From Meconema thalassinum (taxonomy: Eukaryota > Arthropoda > Insecta > Orthoptera > Tettigoniidae): a stretch of DNA of 64,000 bases. A model generated the notes under the pieces. It did not search any database, was not told where the DNA came from, and saw only the letters and a program-made list of their open reading frames with translations. The DNA is taken from NCBI GenBank assembly GCA_946902985.2, contig OX336395.1:17648708-17712707 (forward strand), written 5' to 3'. Positions 12,061 to 24,131 of the stretch are shown here, piece by piece. Both the position numbers and the translations under genes were made by a program. Every line of letters begins with the position of its first letter. Position 1 is the first letter of the stretch.

Positions 12061-13254
12061 CTAAAATCATTGGTAGTAATACAATGAAGTGCGCTGATAA
12101 TTACGTTGAATTATCTGAGAAAGGTGAATAAAACATTCAAAATTCAGAGATCAAGCTTATGAAAATAATGATAACTGGACCAACATTCAATAATATCACT
12201 ACCAGAAATACTGTCCTTATCTAATACCTGGAACTGATCTCGTTTTTAATAATCAATGCTATGTTTTTTATACAGTCTGAATATTTTCAAATTACTTATA
12301 AACAATGCAAACAAAATGGTGTGAAACGTTAGGGTGTTTGGAGTCATAGCTTTCCTTGGTAAATAGGAAATCCGTATCTATTTCGAAAGTACTGATTAAG
12401 CATGCAACTTATTTCCAGGCACATTCTGTGTGTCAAAAGTCAATTTGGACCTTGATCCAATGTCTGTAGTTTTGCTGTAGTAGTAGAGATCTATTTTTGG
12501 AGTGACCAACTTCATATGCAGTAATTCTTATCTTTATTCTTTGTCTTTTAGTAGCTTAAATCTTAGGGTTTCATTGTAATTTTTGATACGTTTTCGTGTG
12601 TCGTTTAAGACGTTATTTCATGCATATTTAACGTAGATTTGCGTTTTACGTATTTTTTATTCTGAAGGAAACGTTGTAAAATTACTCACTTTTGAACGAT
12701 ACTCGTTTTATAAAAGGAATGCTTCGATAATAATTCGATAATGCTTTGATAAGTCGATTATTTAATAATTCGATCATTTGATTATTTGATATCTCGAAGA
12801 GATTATTCGATTACATTGTATTTTGATGAGGAAAGCGTACATATTGACCAATTGTAAGAACATTTAAACATTATAATTGTTATTAACAATTTCTATGCGT
12901 AACAGCGAAAGTATACATTTATATGTCTATAATGCATAGTTATCAAGTAAAGCATAATTGTGAGATGCTATAATATTATGTAACAAACATTTCGATGTTA
13001 ATATACATCTGGTACATTGATTTATACCAATTGGAGTGTTATAAAATTCCAATAGCGGAATACAATTTATTAGACAACTAAAGATTCTTGGACTATTGAT
13101 ACTACTAATATACATTATAAAATAGGATCATGGTATTGACAATTGTGGTCAAATGATGCCTATATTTATCAACAATTAAAGTATAAACATTGTTTAACTG
13201 AGATGAATTGAACAGGAGATATGTTAGTCTACCTGCGGTCTTGGATATTAAAAA
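12061..13254. other. Remainder of left intron 3, no exon found
   Basis: This AT-rich stretch separates the finger exon from the end of the left arm. I looked on the minus strand for a counterpart of right exon 4 (an acidic GA-rich exon with phase-2 exit) and found none. Around 12720-12815 short ttcgat/attcgat strings recur. The missing exon most likely lay here or in sequence deleted next to the arm boundary. Confidence 0.4.
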
Positions 13255-13413
13255 CAAAGAGAATGTTTATTTAATTATTGTGTACTGTATATTAATCGAA
13301 ATATCATTGTAATGATGTGGATGATGATGATGGCAGAACAGCAAGGTCATCTGCCCCTTGTATAATGTAATATATTAATGACCCCCCAGAAGGAAACCCT
13401 GCATACGCCACTG
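13255..13413 (-). mobile_element. Truncated end of a deleted hAT element, left-arm copy
   Basis: It ends with atacgccactg, the inverted terminus shared with the hAT copies at 51241-52028 and 23943-31247, preceded by the matching ccccccagaaggaaaccct. Its interior matches 51241-51405 and contains a micro-repeat (ggcagaacagcaaggtcatctgcccc at 13337-13362). Similarity to the right arm stops inside it. Confidence 0.75.
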
Positions 13414-13424
13414 GGTATGGTACC

Positions 13425-13589
13425 TTGAAATGGTTCTTGATGGTTCCCCATTTTCATCTCCAGGCCCACGCTAGGACGTTAACTGTTAAGAGGCCATGGT
13501 CGCTACCTTCCAACTCCTAATCATATTTCATTAGCACCTCTTCTAGGCTAAACAAAAGGGCGAAGGGCCGTAAAAACCACTGACACATA
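13425..13589 (+). mobile_element. Old SINE relic in the left arm, mirrored at 51062-51230
   Basis: It contains the string order ccattttcatctccaggc, then ttaagaggccatggtcgc, taccttccaactcctaatc and ggccgtaaaaaccactgaca. This matches, from memory, a SINE body very common in orthopteroid insects (consensus ggccacggccgcttccttcc ... gtcggtgcgacgtaaa). The tRNA-like head is not recognisable here. Both arms carry it, so it predates the duplication. Confidence 0.55.
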
Positions 13590-14472
13590 GAGGAAAGTGA
13601 CCAAAGTCGGACCCCCATTTTGTTTTTTACCTGTATTGTTATTAATTTCATTTTTTTAAATTTGAATTTTAGCTAGATATGTATTTGATATGTTTTATAA
13701 CATTGTATCTGGTTCAGATTAACTTATAACAGCCCAGTTTTTCCTATGAAATGTTTTCATTAAAAGTAACAAAAATGACGTCTTGGAAAAAGTATGCCAA
13801 TGTCGGACCCCTCTCAAGAATGAACGTAAAATCACATAAAACCACTAGAAAAGTAATGAAGAACGTGAAAATACTTTATTTTTACATTACATACATTGTT
13901 AGGAATATTACTTATTGTTATGACCACAAAATCCAAAAAGCGACCACTTTGAGAGTTTCCCATTTTCTCACGCAAGGACTGATATTTTTTTGGGGTCATC
14001 GGAAACAATATTTTGAATGGCTTAAATAAAACCCAAGAAATTTTAATTTGAATTGCAGAGTCCAACTCACGGTTATTAGGGGTCCGACTTAGGAAAGCCG
14101 CGGTGGTCCTACTTATGATGTCTTGTACTTGATATTTTCGAAGTTATGAAAAAAAAAAAGGAATAGGTATTTCGACAAGCAAATACAACATTTATCAAGT
14201 GCATCGCTTACTAAAGACAGTACTGTAAACACAATGTGACTTACCCTCTTTGAAATATTAAAAAAAATCACTATTCCATGAGCATGTGTAAAAACATCCA
14301 CTCATATGAAAACCAGTAATGGCGGAACTGACGGGATACTCCCCACAGTCCAGTGCTGCCACTTCCACAACATAACATTTCCATTCATACCTTCACATTC
14401 ATTATTGTGCCACCATGTGGCAGCATGTCCCAAGCAAAATAATGCAGGGGTCCGACTTTGTTCACTTCCCTC
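13590..14472. mobile_element. 883-bp non-autonomous TIR element with TA target duplication
   Basis: The ends are near-perfect inverted repeats of about 28 bp: gaggaaagtgaccaaagtcg at the left, and the complement of the right end reads gagggaagtgaacaaagtcg, both followed by gacccc. TA flanks it (13588-13589 and 14473-14474). The right arm at 51055-51075 reads straight through as cacatatatattc with a single TA, an empty site. The TIR core gtcggacccc recurs internally at about 13804 and, inverted, about 14079. TA duplication suggests the Tc1/mariner superfamily; no transposase is present. Confidence 0.9.
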
Positions 14473-17400
14473 TATATATTCATTTCACCTCCTCCACGAA
14501 ACAGCAGAATTAAGAATATTAAGGGGTAGAAAATAACAACTATAAGAAATGTGCTATGAACGAGGGTTTCTTCTGAACGTACTATATGTTAAAATAAGTG
14601 GACTTAATTATTAGCAATTACTTTCTTCGTATGATTCTAGCTAATTCTCTTACTTTTATCTCATATCTTCAATTATTTAATACATGTACACAAAAGGCCA
14701 AGTGCATGTTATTGCAATGCTCAGGATTAGGAAGGAGGTAATCACGGTCATAAATTAAAACAATCCCAGCATGTGCATACTGTAAGACCACTGCTAAGCC
14801 CGACTTCTATAACCCTCATGAGTGGATCTCTGAAGAGAATACAGAAATCCTAATTGTATTGGTTTATCCTGACCTTAAGTCCACAGTGGCAATTAATGCA
14901 AACATAATGTTAGCTTCACATAATATACCTTTTGCCACTGATAATTAAGATGCAGCTTAGTGATCAGAACAACAGTGTACATTGTCGGTGGTCCCAGGTG
15001 GATTAGATATCATAGTTCTTTTGATGTACATGAAAATGGCTCGTACTTTCTGTACTATGCACAAGCTAACAGCTAAGCACTTCCGTTTGCCATCAACAGA
15101 GGTTTGAAAATGCAATTTTTAATCCCAAAATGCTATTAGATGATAAGGAAATGTAAAAGACGCATGAAGGTGCTTAACTCTTTTAGATCTGAAAATGATG
15201 TTTCTCATTCGATACATGGTACGATGTTCGGAATAGGACATTCTGCAATCTTAATACCCCCTAACATGGTCCATAAGACTTGTTTCCCAAATATGTTCCC
15301 CTTTGCATAGGTAGAATTATGTGTTACACACGACTTGTAAACTTGCACTGAAAGAATCAAAGAATAAATAACATACTGAAGTATATTCAAATTCGCATCC
15401 GTCGAGTTTTCTTATGTCAAGGGAGACAGGGCAAAGACAGAGAAGTTTTGTAGAGTTCAAATCACAAAGCAGTTCAGTCCCTATACATATGCCAAGTGTG
15501 GGCCTAGCAGATTGTCTCTAGCATTGAGTGTGTGTGGAGACTTAGTGGCGTGGGTGCAGTAACTTACTGTTAATATATAACGTAAATATCAGTCTTAAAC
15601 AAGCAAAGTTGATGAATGTTGTGTAAAGAAATATTGCATAGTGTGCTGTGCATTTTATGGCATTCAGTTCCTATTAAAGCAATATTGATCTCAAGAATAC
15701 TCAAGGTAGGGAGAAAGTTAATGTACTTATAATACTTGGCACCTTATGAGGAATGCCTTAATTTCACATCCACAAACCTTAACGTAAATATTGTAAACAG
15801 TACAAATGGAGTGTCTGTTATACACACTATTGTTTCATTCACCAGCCTGTTTGGTTATGGCTAAGACAGGTGTTTGCGCATCTTATTGGTGTATTGCCTC
15901 TTTACTTACTTATGTCATAGCTAAGAATGATGTCCACCAAATTCATTTTAACAGAACCCTTCTGTAATAGCTACATACAACACACAGCAAACACACATGG
16001 TTATTCCACTCACAACTACAACAAATTCGCACATTCCATGCTTCAAAAGAATTACATCCTTCCCACTTGTTCAGAGATGCTGAATGGATGTTTGAATAAA
16101 GTAAATAGATGTCAGAAAAGCCACCTAACAATTGCTAATATAGTCAACCCTAACTCCAAAATAGTCATCTTCATGAAGATCACACGTTTGATGAAAGGTG
16201 GCTCTATCAAGATGCGTAAATTTAGCAGGGAATTCACACAATATGTAAAAAAGTATCTCAGATTTTAAATGATAGTCTAGCTATGGTCACTTTCTTTCGT
16301 ACAAATTATATTACACGGAATTAATATATCTTCATGTCTGTTGGCTCATGCCCTGAATGAAGAGGCTCTACAAGCAATGCAGCACATCAAGTTATATAAT
16401 TTCACCACAGGATAGAGGCAATAAACAACACAAAGAAGGGTGAGACTGAAGTTTCTGCCTTTGCGTCAGATTACCAGCAGTGCATGGGGATAAGGAAGCA
16501 ATCTACACTATCGGCTTTCTACCGATAACAAAGTCAGTATCATAACAAACCAAAACAGGGCTCTGAGGCCATTTCACTCCGATCAGTTGTAAATACAAAA
16601 CAAACTTCATGGAGTAATTATTTTTAATAGGGAGGAAGCTTGTAGTATTACGTGACCATTAATCAAGCGACCATGAGCCACAGGACCTCCATTTTTAAGA
16701 GGAATCCCAACCACAGGGCGCGATATTACACTCCGAAGGAACGTTAAAGAATTAACAAGGAACATGAATAGAAACCTAGTCATTTGTGAAGTTATTGGTA
16801 TTGTTCTGTGTAATTGGTTCACTGCATGACATACCAAGCCCAGTTAAAGAACAGATAATGGCCTGATCATCTGAAAAAGGCTATCTTCCTAAGAATTTCA
16901 ACATTCTTTACTAGCAGCCTCAATATTGCATTCAAATGTTGGTACTCCATTTTCATATAGAAGTTATGAGGAAATTAATAAATTTATCACTGTATTCTGG
17001 CGAGGTAGTCTGAAGTTTTAGAAACTATTTCTGTGTCGCGGAATTGGAAGCCAGATTACAGTATACAGAGAATCTCTTAAATATTATGATCATATACAAA
17101 ACTGGAGAAGCAAATCATGATTGGAATTTGAAGACTTGCAACAAACAACAACCAGATATTCAAAATCCAAAACTGGCCTTTTTCAGATGAGCCAAACCCA
17201 AAATAAAATTTAGGCAGGGAGTCCTATCAAGCGCCAGGTCGATAATGTGCATGTTTGGCCCTTAAAACAAAACATATCATATCAACCTATCCAGCAAACA
17301 AATCACAGAGAAAACAATATCTTCCATATACACTATGGAGCAAGTATATGATCAGCAAGAAATTACTCGAATTACATTCAGGTTTCGTATTAATTCCTAA

Positions 17401-17551
17401 ATATTTCATCAGTGCACATGATCCCTTCACAAACGTATCACCAAACCTTTGAAAATCTCAGCCACACTTGGTGAAGGAACATCAGATATCATTAAGCATA
17501 TAACGTGACTTAATAACCATAAAGCTGCTCTCAATATAATTAGGCACTTAC
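14473..17551. other. Left intron 3, arm sequence without further features
   Basis: The stretch matches 48019-51055 in reverse complement with scattered substitutions and small indels. I see no exon, TIR or tRNA-like box in it. Open frames here are short and not conserved between the arms. Confidence 0.6.
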
Positions 17552-17680
17552 AACTCTCGCATCTCAGCCACTTGATGAAGATAGTGCTTCCGTTTTGACA
17601 TGTGCGACTATCTCTTCAGTCACATTCTCATTAATCGTAACTTCCTTGTTGTCCGCCGTATCTTCCTTGATATGTGATCC
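17552..17680 (-). pseudogene. Exon 3 of the left paralogue, with in-frame TGA
   Basis: 129 bp, acceptor ttctctgtag and donor gtaagtg on the minus strand, both phase 0. It reads GSHIKEDTADNKEVTINENV then TEEIVAHVKTEALSSSSG, a TGA (17566-17564) and DARV. The right paralogue has GGD at this point, so one base change made the stop. The left copy also has an extra 7-residue in-frame block (DTADNKE), so the two exons are distinct paralogues and not an assembly echo. The acidic KTE-rich linker has no enzymatic motif. Confidence 0.88.
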
Positions 17681-18670
17681 CTACAGAGAAACAACAATTT
17701 GTTAATAATGTACCTCAGGAGGCATAAGAAATATATTTTGTAGATGCACAAGCACGCTAGACATTCATCTTGCTTTATATGTCTTGGATTAGTTCTCAAG
17801 TCAATGAATAATTGTAAGAAATTTGAAAAGGTTAGAATAGCATCTCTGAAGCTGAAATTTGGCTGCGTTAAGTGCTCATTAGCTGACTTTCATATTATTT
17901 TTATTTTTCTGACTTATATTTTCAAGGTTTTGAAAGTTTTACAAGACAAAAATATAAAAGAATACCATACCTATTACTTACGATGTATTCGTTGCCATCA
18001 CAACACAATATACTTTATTTCTGAGAATCCAATACGTTCAAGTAGCATCAGTGTTATAAATTAAGCAACAAAATTGATACTATTGTCTTTCATTTTATGA
18101 GAAATAAAATAGGTGTTTGATTCAAGATGAAAAGAAACACAAACTTGAATTTATAAAACACACTTGCATTTTGGATCTATTCTTAAACACGAATTCCAAA
18201 AGTCATTAACTTAACTGAGAAAAATAAATGTTGATATGATTATCTATAGTCAGTCATCATGTGATTGGGTGGTCATGAAGTCAAAGTCAATTCAAAACCT
18301 CAATACACAGATTCCAAGTTTCACTAGCACACACTTACTATGCCAAGGATTCTTCGAAGTTCCTACCTCATTTTGCAGCAAGACTTAACCTTACAGGTGA
18401 TGCAAGTTTTGCCATAATAATTCAAGGTTGTTTCAAAAAGGACAACAAATAACCAGTTTAAAGCTATTATAGACATTTGACAAAATAATCAATAAACAGC
18501 CCAAGGAAGTGATTTGACTCAACCCACATTATTAATAAAATAGAGTCAAAAAACATAAACTCTTCTGTTGTTCAGTTTCATAATTGAAATTAATACTGAT
18601 TAAAACAAACTACATAACTTTAAAAAGGATTTGAGGATAATCCAAGGTGGGAAATAATGTACACAGTCAC
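17681..18670. other. Left intron 2
   Basis: About 1 kb, mirrored at 45167-47910 apart from the piggyBac-like insertion there. The single TTAA at 18206-18209 is the empty site of that insertion. No other feature is seen. Confidence 0.7.
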
Positions 18671-18775
18671 CTGGCAATCATGTTCTTCTTTAACAAATGC
18701 ATCTTCAAATACATCATCAGGTTCTTCAATTTTCATCCCCACTGGCCTATCAGAGGGTGGCTGCTCATTCAAATC
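18671..18775 (-). pseudogene. Exon 2 of the left paralogue
   Basis: 105 bp, 35 codons, phase 0 at both ends, acceptor attacttcccag and donor gtgact. It reads DLNEQPPSDRPVGMKIEEPD then DVFEDAFVKEEHDCQ, identical to right exon 2 except H for L near the end. On its own it is intact; it is part of a locus that is broken further on. An acidic linker with an IKxEEP-type motif typical of arthropod C2H2 genes. Confidence 0.88.
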
Positions 18776-18843
18776 CTGGGAAGTAATGAACAAGCATGAC
18801 TATTTATAAAAATTAAAGAATATGAGCTAATGATGATAATAAT

Positions 18844-20702
18844 TGACACGGGGATGGCCAGGGTGGAATGGATAGGCCTACTTACCTTTTATTCAAGAGG
18901 TCCGCGGCGCTTTCTGCATAATCACCCGCCAGAAGACATGCCCCAACAGAAGAACACCAAAAGGGGTGGAAGGAAGGTGGAGAAGGGGAAACGCACAGGC
19001 TCGTCTACAGACACATCCGATAACTAATAGAATTGTCGCCGACGAAATTATGCCACAACAGTTGCTTGGTTATTTAAAAGAAAATTTAATTCCAAAAGGG
19101 GCAAAGGAAATACAAATTTAACAAAATAATAAAAGGGAAACTTTATTGCGATAACCTCTCTCTGGTGATGCACGTGGCTTAATGCCAAAATAAGTCAATT
19201 ACCTTAGAAAACTAGATAAGGCTTTACATGCTTGCTTGCTGAACCAAAACGAAAACATTTAATTGAAAATTAAAATAATAAAGCCCAAAAGATTTAAAAA
19301 AAACAGGAATACAAGTATTACCAAATTAGAAAGGGCTTGATAATATATTAATGTACGTAATACCGACCCGACATGCAGACATCAAGGCCACGATGCAAAA
19401 CAAAAAATTAAAATTAAATTAATAAAATAAAATATGATCAATTAAGAAATCCATAATATTCGTGACGGAGAAAAACTCAGGAAAATTCACCAAAACACAA
19501 AGTTAACCCAACAAGATTAACGAAAAACATACTGATCTACCAGCACAACACGTTTGAGTGTCCCGCTCGACGCCTAGAGAATGCCTTCTCAAGACCAGAA
19601 TGCACTCCAGCAAAACAAAAACCAAACATGGCCACCAAAACAGATGACCGCATGTCTAATCGAATTACGGCAAACAATTAGCATAAAATTAATTTTAAGA
19701 TCACCAGAGAGAAGAGAAAGGGAGGAAAGAATTACGCCTTAACACTATTGACATGAGGCTTTTTAGACTGCAACGGATCGTAAAATAAATAAATAATAGG
19801 GCAATTCCAAGGATTACCAAAAACTAAATAAATACAAATTTACAACGTAAAATAAACTAAAAGCGTGTCTCCAGAAGGTACGAAGAAAACAATAAAATTT
19901 ACATATTTGGTAACATTAGCAAAGCAGAAAAATTAGGCCTACCAGGCGAAACAAAATACAGAATTAAAACATTAATATAAGGCCAATATCGGAGCTCCAT
20001 AACAATATATAAAATTTTAAATAATTACGTACCTTAAAAACTTCTCTGTGGAGACACAATAATAATAAAATAATTAACACACAAATTAAATAATAAAATA
20101 AGGCACTATATTGGCTCAAAATGGCCAACCCAGCACAAGCGCCGTTTGGGTCACAAGCACTCCTCTTTACAGCAAGTTCATCTTCACGGCGAAACGACGA
20201 AATAATAGCCTTAAGAGCACATCCTTTAAGTACATCCACATTTCGTTGAGGCCACAGCGGCGACCACTTTCACGACCAACAAGCTTGTTGATTTCTTGAC
20301 GACAGACTATGAAGATCACAAGATGGCGGAGAATCCAAAGTCAAATACCGCACTGCATTCATGTTAATGTAATTGTCCAATCACAGCTTGACACATCAAG
20401 TAACAATGTGCATATTATGTAATTATTTTGGCGGTATGATGTATATACAGTCTTGTGTTCAATGACGTAGAATACAATATCCTTCAATTATGTCTCGACT
20501 AGGATGAGATCAGAAGGCACCACAAACACACTCTAGCGGTGGAAGAAACAACCACGGCAAAAGCGCCGAAGTCCGATAGATACTGCCATCTCGTGTTCAT
20601 AAGCGGAACCAAGCCATCAGGCGAGTGCTTTAAATGGCAGGGAACACAAGTATATAGAGGAGATGGATTTTAAAAACGTTGGGACGGGCATTTGCACGTA
20701 AC
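18844..20702 (+). repeat. Dispersed 1.86-kb repeat, copy 2, inserted in left intron 1
   Basis: Collinear with 709-2529, with the same ends. The right arm at about 44985-45015 lacks it and shows an uninterrupted run of tta and atc triplets; in the left arm that microsatellite is split into gatgataataa before and aataataataac after the repeat. The insertion therefore postdates the arm duplication. A minus-strand frame at 20239-19964 has no recognisable domain and is not kept in copy 1. Confidence 0.8.
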
Positions 20703-20890
20703 AATAATAATAACAATGAGAGGAAACTTATACAAAACATTTGCTGACAAACTATCACATTACCAAGCACCTAGAACATGTCTTAAACCTCCGGACTTGG
20801 CCCTGGAAATAAGAGAGAAAATTGTAAAATTCTCACAGATTACTTCTATGATCCTTTAACCTTCGATCCTCCTGAAGGAAAAATATTAAT

Positions 20891-21020
20891 AATTATTATT
20901 ATTATGAATTTAAAGTAAATAAAATAATTATTTACATTAATCACCACTTTTCTATAATTAATGTAAAGTTTCAACTTGATGGACCCGAACTCGGAACAGT
21001 TAAAATATCCACGAATTGAT
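20891..21020 (-). mobile_element. 130-bp left-arm-only retroposon insertion
   Basis: In the right arm the LINE sequence runs from aaatattaat straight into ctggaatgtc (near 44810). In the left arm 130 bp separate the two halves. On the minus strand the insert ends in an att-repeat tail (aataattattattatt in plus orientation at 20888-20903), as short retroposons do. It contains a stem (tttacattaat / attaatgtaaa). Confidence 0.6.
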
Positions 21021-22973
21021 CTGGAAGGTCTTAAAAAAATTCAAACAATTTCCTTGCAAATATCACCAACCAAAATCCATCCAATCGGATGGCATTATAA
21101 GATACACTATTGGGTGCTTCCCGGATTATTGGGGTTCTTCTTCGAAAACGTAAAGACAGAGAGTTGAACAAGACCAACGATAAGGCCATAGACCGTGTTA
21201 TTCAAACCTTTAAAAAGTGCAGCTGCAATAAAATACAAAAAATAACTGGCATGAATTAATCAAAGCCCAGAAAGAAGCCTCAAGAATCATCAGATCTGGA
21301 GAACGCACAGTACATCAAAATGGACCGACACAAATGGATCAAAATTGAAGACAGCACGGGAAGAACGTGGTAAGTCACATTATGTAGATTTTTCATGAGA
21401 GCCAATTTAAACTTTCAACAGTAAAAAGAAATACTTACTAACACCCCTATTGAGTGTAAGCGATATCGTTACTTAGCCAAATGTATTTCTTATAAAGGGA
21501 GTATTGTAAAGTCAGAGGATTTGGAACGATCCTTCCGTTTCTACTAAAAATAAAAACCTCTGTATCTCGGTGACTTAACGCATTATTTGAAGTTAATTAC
21601 AACTGATCTGTAGTTACGATAGCTGGCCACCAGAGTGCGTCATAAACCTATTTCCGAATAAAATGGACTTACCCCGTTCATTCCGTGTGCTGTTCTATTA
21701 CACGGAAAATAGTACAAGAAACTGTAACAAAACATTTGATGACGAACTATCACATTACTAAGTACCTTTTTTTTATGTCTTAAGCATCCGGATGAGGCCC
21801 TGGGAATAATAAAGAAAACTGTAAACTTCTCACAGATAACTACCATGACTTTTAAGTAGCGATACTCCTGAAAAACAATTCTGATTTGAGCAACCGATTC
21901 CAAATCCGGATTCAGAACTCCCTTCATTAGAAGAAATCGAGAAAATAATCAATGATCTTAAAAATAGCTAAGCTCCAAAGGAAGATGTAATATTGAGATT
22001 AAGAGGTGAAAGCCTAGCTGAGAAATTTAAAGTGATACTTGTAGGTTTATGGAGAAAATTCCTGAAGACTGCAATTGCAATCTAATTTACCCACTACATA
22101 AAAAGGGGAGAGAAGTGACACCTATACATACGGAGGAATATCCTCACTATCACTCGTGTAAAAAATTCTCTCTAAAGCGTTATTCACGGGACTAGAAAAC
22201 CAAATTGAACTTCTAATTGGCGAATAACAGGCATGATTCATAAATGGCAGGTCCTGTGAAGAACAAATTCTCAATCTCAAAACCACCTTGCGAATCCATA
22301 AAGCCACGCAAACAACGCTATCTTTGGAGACTTCAGGAAAGCTGGCGACTTAGTAGAACCACACACACTATTCAATATTCTAGAAGTATTCAAAGTTGAC
22401 AGGAAAACAAGAGAATTGATTCGACAGACACTGACAGCCATAACTTCAATAGTTAAATTTCAGTCAGCTTTCTGACCGTTTTCATATTAGCACAGGACTT
22501 CGACAAGGAGACGACTATCACCGTTATTGTTCAATCGTGTCCTTGAATAAGTTACAAGGACAAGGAAAAATAAGAGAAATAACGATTGGTTGACGAATAA
22601 ACATTAAATTCATCTGCAGTGTTTGGCCTAAGCAGATGACCTTGCTATTCTATCTAACAATACACAAGAGGCAGTTCAGGTCCTTGAAAGAATTCACGAA
22701 ATTACAGCTAAGACGGGATTCCAAATGCATGGCCGAATCCCCTGGTCATCTAGACAGGAAACTTCTGAAGACTTAATTCGGCAAAAAAAATCATCAAGTA
22801 AATGCTAGCAGCACCCATCCTGAATGGGTTTACCAGGGTTTTCCACACTCCCTCCAGGCATATGACTGGAAAGTACTTTACTTCATGTTTAAATCGCGAT
22901 GCAAACAAAGAGAGAGCTTCAAAATTACAGAAGGCCTATACCTACAGGTGTAATTAATAAATCAACATCTAAG

Positions 22974-23942
22974 ACATGATACCACAGTAAAAGCTGAAGC
23001 ACTGTGTGGCTCAGAAACATTGATCATTGAAGGTAGATCTCTTAGTAAGGACATGATACCACAGTAATCAAACCTGAAGCACTGTGTGGCTCAGAAACAT
23101 TGATCATTGAATGTAGATCCCTTAGTAAGGACATTATACCAAAGTAATCAAACCTGAAGCTCTATGTGGCTCAGAAACATTGATCATTGAAGGTAGATCC
23201 CTTATTAAGGACATTATACCACAGTAATCAAACCTGAATCTCTATATGGCTCAGAAACATTGATCATTGAAGGTAGATCTCTTAGTAGGGACATTATACC
23301 ACAGTAAGCAAACCTGAAGCTCTATATGGCTCAGAAACATTGATCATTGAAGGTAGATCTCTTAGTGATGACATTATACCACAGTAAGCAAACCTGAATC
23401 TCTATATGGCTCAGAAACATTGATCATTGAAGGTAGATCTCTTAGTAGGGACATTATACCACAGTAAGCAAACCTGAATCTCTATATGGCTCAGAAACAT
23501 TGATCATTGAAGGTAGATCCCTCAGTAAGGACATTATACCGCAGTAATCAAACCTGAAGCTCTATGTGGCTCAGAAACATTCATCATTGAAGGTAGATCT
23601 CTTAGTAAGGACATTATACCACAGTAATCAAACCTGACGCTCTATGTGGCTCAGAAACATTGATTACTGAAGGTAGATTTCTTAGTAAGGTCATTATACC
23701 ACAGTAATCACACCAGAAGCACTTTGTGGCTGAGAAACATTGATCACTGAAGGTAGATGTCTTAGTAAGGACATTATACCACAGTAATCAAACCTTAAGC
23801 TCGATGTGGCTCAGAAAGATTGATAATTGAAGGTAGATCTCTTAGTAAGGACATTATACCACAGTAACCAAACTTGAAGCACTGTGTGGCTCAGAAACAT
23901 TGATCATTGAAGGTAGATCTCTTAGTAAGGACATTATACCAC
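22974..23942 (+). repeat. 80-bp tandem repeat, about 12 units, left block
   Basis: The string cttagtaagg (with variants) recurs exactly every 80 bp from 23041 to 23921. One unit in frame encodes EALCGSETLIIEGRSLSKDI, a piece of the LINE RT C-terminus (the SET...R region before the KILGPV motif). Eighty is not a multiple of three, so the tandem copies cannot all stay in frame: the expansion followed loss of coding function. The hAT element splits the array; the rest is at 31248-31490. Confidence 0.93.
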
Positions 23943-24131
23943 CAGTGGCCTACGCAGGATTTCCTTCTGGGGGGTTTTCATTCATAGTAATGTCCTATAA
24001 TAAAAATGATAATTTGAATATAATTCATAGAAAGCCACAACTCAGTTAAATAAACACTACCGCACCGAAGCGAGAAATCTCGCATGTTCATAAACCACCC
24101 TTCCCGTATAGGTTTATAACGAGAGAATTAA

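Larger units (their letters stand above)
20735..23942 (+). mobile_element. Old LINE relic in left intron 1, 5' part, split by the hAT insertion
   Basis: Many frames separated by stops give RT-like fragments: NPDSELPSLEEIEKIINDLK, KVDRKTRELIRQTLTAI, SPLLFNRVLE, ADDLAILSNNTQEAVQVLE (palm motif C with its two aspartates). It continues after the hAT element at 31248-31850 with a C-terminal piece. A segment at 20740-20880 is repeated in diverged form at 21715-21890, an internal duplication. The same relic lies in the right arm (42185-44990, minus strand), so it predates the duplication. RT motifs resemble the better-kept LINE at 53020-55545. Confidence 0.8.

Noticed and set aside
19964..20239. 91-codon minus-strand frame in the 1.86-kb repeat
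   Set aside because: Not kept in the other copy of the repeat (709-2529), so not under selection.
22974..23942. CRISPR-like array
   Set aside because: Units are contiguous 80-bp tandem copies with no variable spacers, in a eukaryotic genome, derived from LINE coding sequence.
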